NCBI GenBank assembly: GCA_905221605.1
Contig: CAJNDS010002660.1
Location: 105,001-169,000, forward strand
DNA: 64,000 bases
Source: Symbiodinium natans
Lineage: Eukaryota > Sar > Dinophyceae > Suessiales > Symbiodiniaceae
Reading direction: 5' to 3'
Translations under genes and position numbers: made by a program
Shown here: positions 62,159 to 64,000 of the stretch, in pieces
Layout: every line of letters starts with the position of its first letter
Position numbering within the stretch: the stretch's first letter is position 1
The notes under the pieces: generated by a model
The model's database searches: none
What the model was told of the DNA's origin: nothing
Seen by the model: the letters and a program-made list of their open reading frames with translations, nothing else

Positions 62159-64000
62159 CAAGTTGTGGGTTGTTGTGGGTGGGATTTGTCGGTTGTTTGT
62201 TGTGGGGCGGGCTGTTGGGTTCTTGTAGGTGGGTTGTTCTGGGTGATTTTTTTGTGGTTGTGTGCTGTTGTGGGTGGGCTGTTGTGGGTGGGTTGGTTGT
62301 TGTCTTGTGGGTGGGTTGTTGTGTTGTGGGTGGGTTGTTGTGTTGTGGGTGGGTTGTTGTGTTGTGGGTGGGTTGTTGTGTTGTGGGTGGGTTGTTGTGT
62401 TGTGGGTTGGTTGTTGTGTTGTGGGTTGGTTGTTGTGTTGGTTGTTGTGTTGTGGGTTGGTTGTTGTGTGGGGGGTGGTTGTTGTGTGTGGGGGGTTGGT
62501 TGTTGTGTGGGGGGTTGGTTGTTGTGTGGGAGGTGTGTGGGGGGTCGGTTGTTGTGTGGGGGGTTGGTTGTTGTGTTGGGGGTTGGTTGTGGGGGGTTGG
62601 TTGTGGGGGGGTTGGTTGTGGGGGGGGGAGGGGGGGGTTGGTTGTGGGGGGTGGTGGTGGTGGGTGGTTGTGGTGGGTGGTTGTGGTGGGTGGTTGTGGT
62701 GGGTGGTTGTGGTGGGTGGTTGTGGTGGGTGGTTGTGGTGGGTTGTGGTTTTTTGGTGTTTTTTTTTTTGTGGGTTTTTGTGGTTGTGGTGGGTTGTGGT
62801 GGGTGGTTGTGGTGGGTTGTGGTTTTTTGGTGTTTTTTTTTTTGTGGGTTTTTGTGGTTGTGGTGGGTTGTTTTTTTTTTTTTTTGTGGGTTGTTTTTTT
62901 TTTGTGGGTTGTGGGTTTTTGTGGGTTGTGGTTTTTTGTGGGTTGTGTTTTTTTGTGGGTTGTGGTTTTTTGTGGGTTGTGTTGTTTTTTGTGGGTTGTG
63001 GTGTTTTTGTGGGTTGTGTGTTTTTGTGGGTTGTGGTTTTTGTGGGTTGTGTTTTTTTGTGGGTTGTGGTTTTTTGTGGGTTGTGTTTTTTTGTGGGTTG
63101 TGGCTTTTTGTGGGTTGTGGCTTCTTGTGGGTTGTGTTTTTTTTTGTGGGTTGTGTTTTTTTTGTGGGTTGTGTGTGGTTTTTTGTGGGTTGTGTGGTTT
63201 TTTGTGGGTTGTATGGTTTTTTGTGGGTTGTGTGTTTTTTTGTGCGTTGTGTTTTTTTGTGGGTTGTGTTTTTTTGTGGGCTGTGGTTTTTTGTGGGTTG
63301 TGGATTTTTGTGGGTTGTGGTTTTTTGTGGGTTGTGTGTGGTTTTTTTGTGGCTTGTGTGGTTTTTTGTGGGTTGCGTGTTTTTTTGTGGGTTGTGTTTT
63401 TTTGTGGGTTGTGTTTTTTGTGGGTTGTGGCTTTTTTGTGGGATGTGTTTTTTTGTGGGTTGTGCTTTTTTGTGGGTTGTGTTTTTTTTGTGGGTTGTGG
63501 TTTTTTGTGGGTTGTGTTTTTTTTTTTGTGGGCTGTTTGTGTTGTGTTTTTTTTTTTTGTGGGTTGTGTTGTGGTTTTTTTTGTGGGTTGTGTTGTGTTT
63601 TTTTTTGTGGGTTGTGGGTTGTTTGTTTGTTTTTTTTGTGGGTTGTGGGTTGTTGTGTTTTTTTTTTTGGTGGGTTGTGGGTTGTTTTTTTTGGTGGGTT
63701 GTGGGTTGTTTCTTTTTGTGGGTTGTGGGTTGTGTTTTTTGTGGATTGTGGTTTTTTTTTGTGGGTTGAGGGTTGTTTTTTTTTTTTTTTTTTTTGTGGG
63801 TTGTGGGTTGTTTTTTTTTTTTTTTTTGTTTTTTTTTGTTTGTGGGTTGTGGGTTGTTCTTTTTTTTTTGTGGGTTGTCGTGGGTTGTGTTTTTTTGTGG
63901 GTTGTGGCTTTTTGTGCGTTGTGGTTTTTTGTGGGTTGTGGTTTTTTGTGCGTTGTGTTTTTTTTGTGGGTTGTGGTTTTTTGTGGGTTGTGGTTTTTTG
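62159..64000 (+). repeat. G+T-only tract of at least 1.8 kb
   Basis: 62165-62620 is TGGGTTGTTG and GGGGGTTGG-type; 62640-62740 is a (GTGGTGGGTG)-type repeat; 62740 to the window end is TTTTTTGTGGGTTGTG with varying T runs. A and C are almost absent from this strand. The 534-codon frame (VGCFFCGLWFF) across it is an artefact. The tract continues beyond the window. Confidence 0.95.

Noticed and set aside
62165-63769. 534-codon open frame
   Set aside because: It is a translation of G/T-only repeat (Val/Gly/Cys/Phe only). Lack of A removes all stop codons.

Overview
This looks like nuclear DNA of a dinoflagellate, probably of the Symbiodinium/Suessiales kind. That is an inference from several signs. 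The ankyrin protein has repeats of the 'GADKDKPDDQQRTPLY' type typical of that group. Introns have GT, and apparently GC, donors. Every gene or exon I can place with confidence lies on the minus strand, which fits a unidirectional gene cluster. A LINE-type retrotransposon is present. The heptamer TTTAGGG (plant/alveolate telomere type) is scattered through about 56 kb. A chromerid or another alveolate cannot be excluded.

Layout: 1-56.5 kb is a mosaic of interstitial telomere-like tracts (TTTAGGG or its complement CCCTAAA, plus variant heptamers) separated by 50-300 bp islands of non-repetitive sequence. Many islands read as short minus-strand exons, often with splice-like edges, so much of the telomere-like DNA appears to be intronic. 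The recognisable genes, all minus strand, are: a three-exon ankyrin-repeat protein (15959-17703); fragments of one or two histidine-phosphatase (phosphoglycerate-mutase-like) genes cut into exons of 40-100 bp between 22.6 and 35.8 kb; an unknown gene with a possible F-box-like end (28852-30452) lying among those exons; a two-exon nucleotide-diphospho-sugar transferase (41387-42693); scattered coiled-coil exons (39.4-44.5 and 52.3 kb); and a SAM-dependent methyltransferase (54306-56663). One methyltransferase intron is made almost wholly of telomere-like repeat between 13-bp direct repeats.

A 6.7 kb LINE-like element (44664-51396, minus) sits directly in telomere-like repeat on both sides, ending in an A10 tract. 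Its domain order is unusual: ORF1, APE endonuclease, RNase H, then reverse transcriptase. It also carries a short motif, GCGGAGT (mostly GGCGGAGTRG), about 21 times, always on one strand and in all three reading frames. This is the most striking unexplained signal in the window.

From about 56.7 kb to the end the telomere-like repeat stops and a different landscape begins: a 19-bp hairpin, a TTAGGG head-to-head palindrome, two clusters of a GGCCACAACA minisatellite, a roughly 0.5 kb inverted repeat (58808-59293 against 59945-60473), one unassigned 263-codon open frame, and 1.8 kb of almost pure G+T DNA. All counts and alignments were made by eye. Exon edges marked approximate are not proven.
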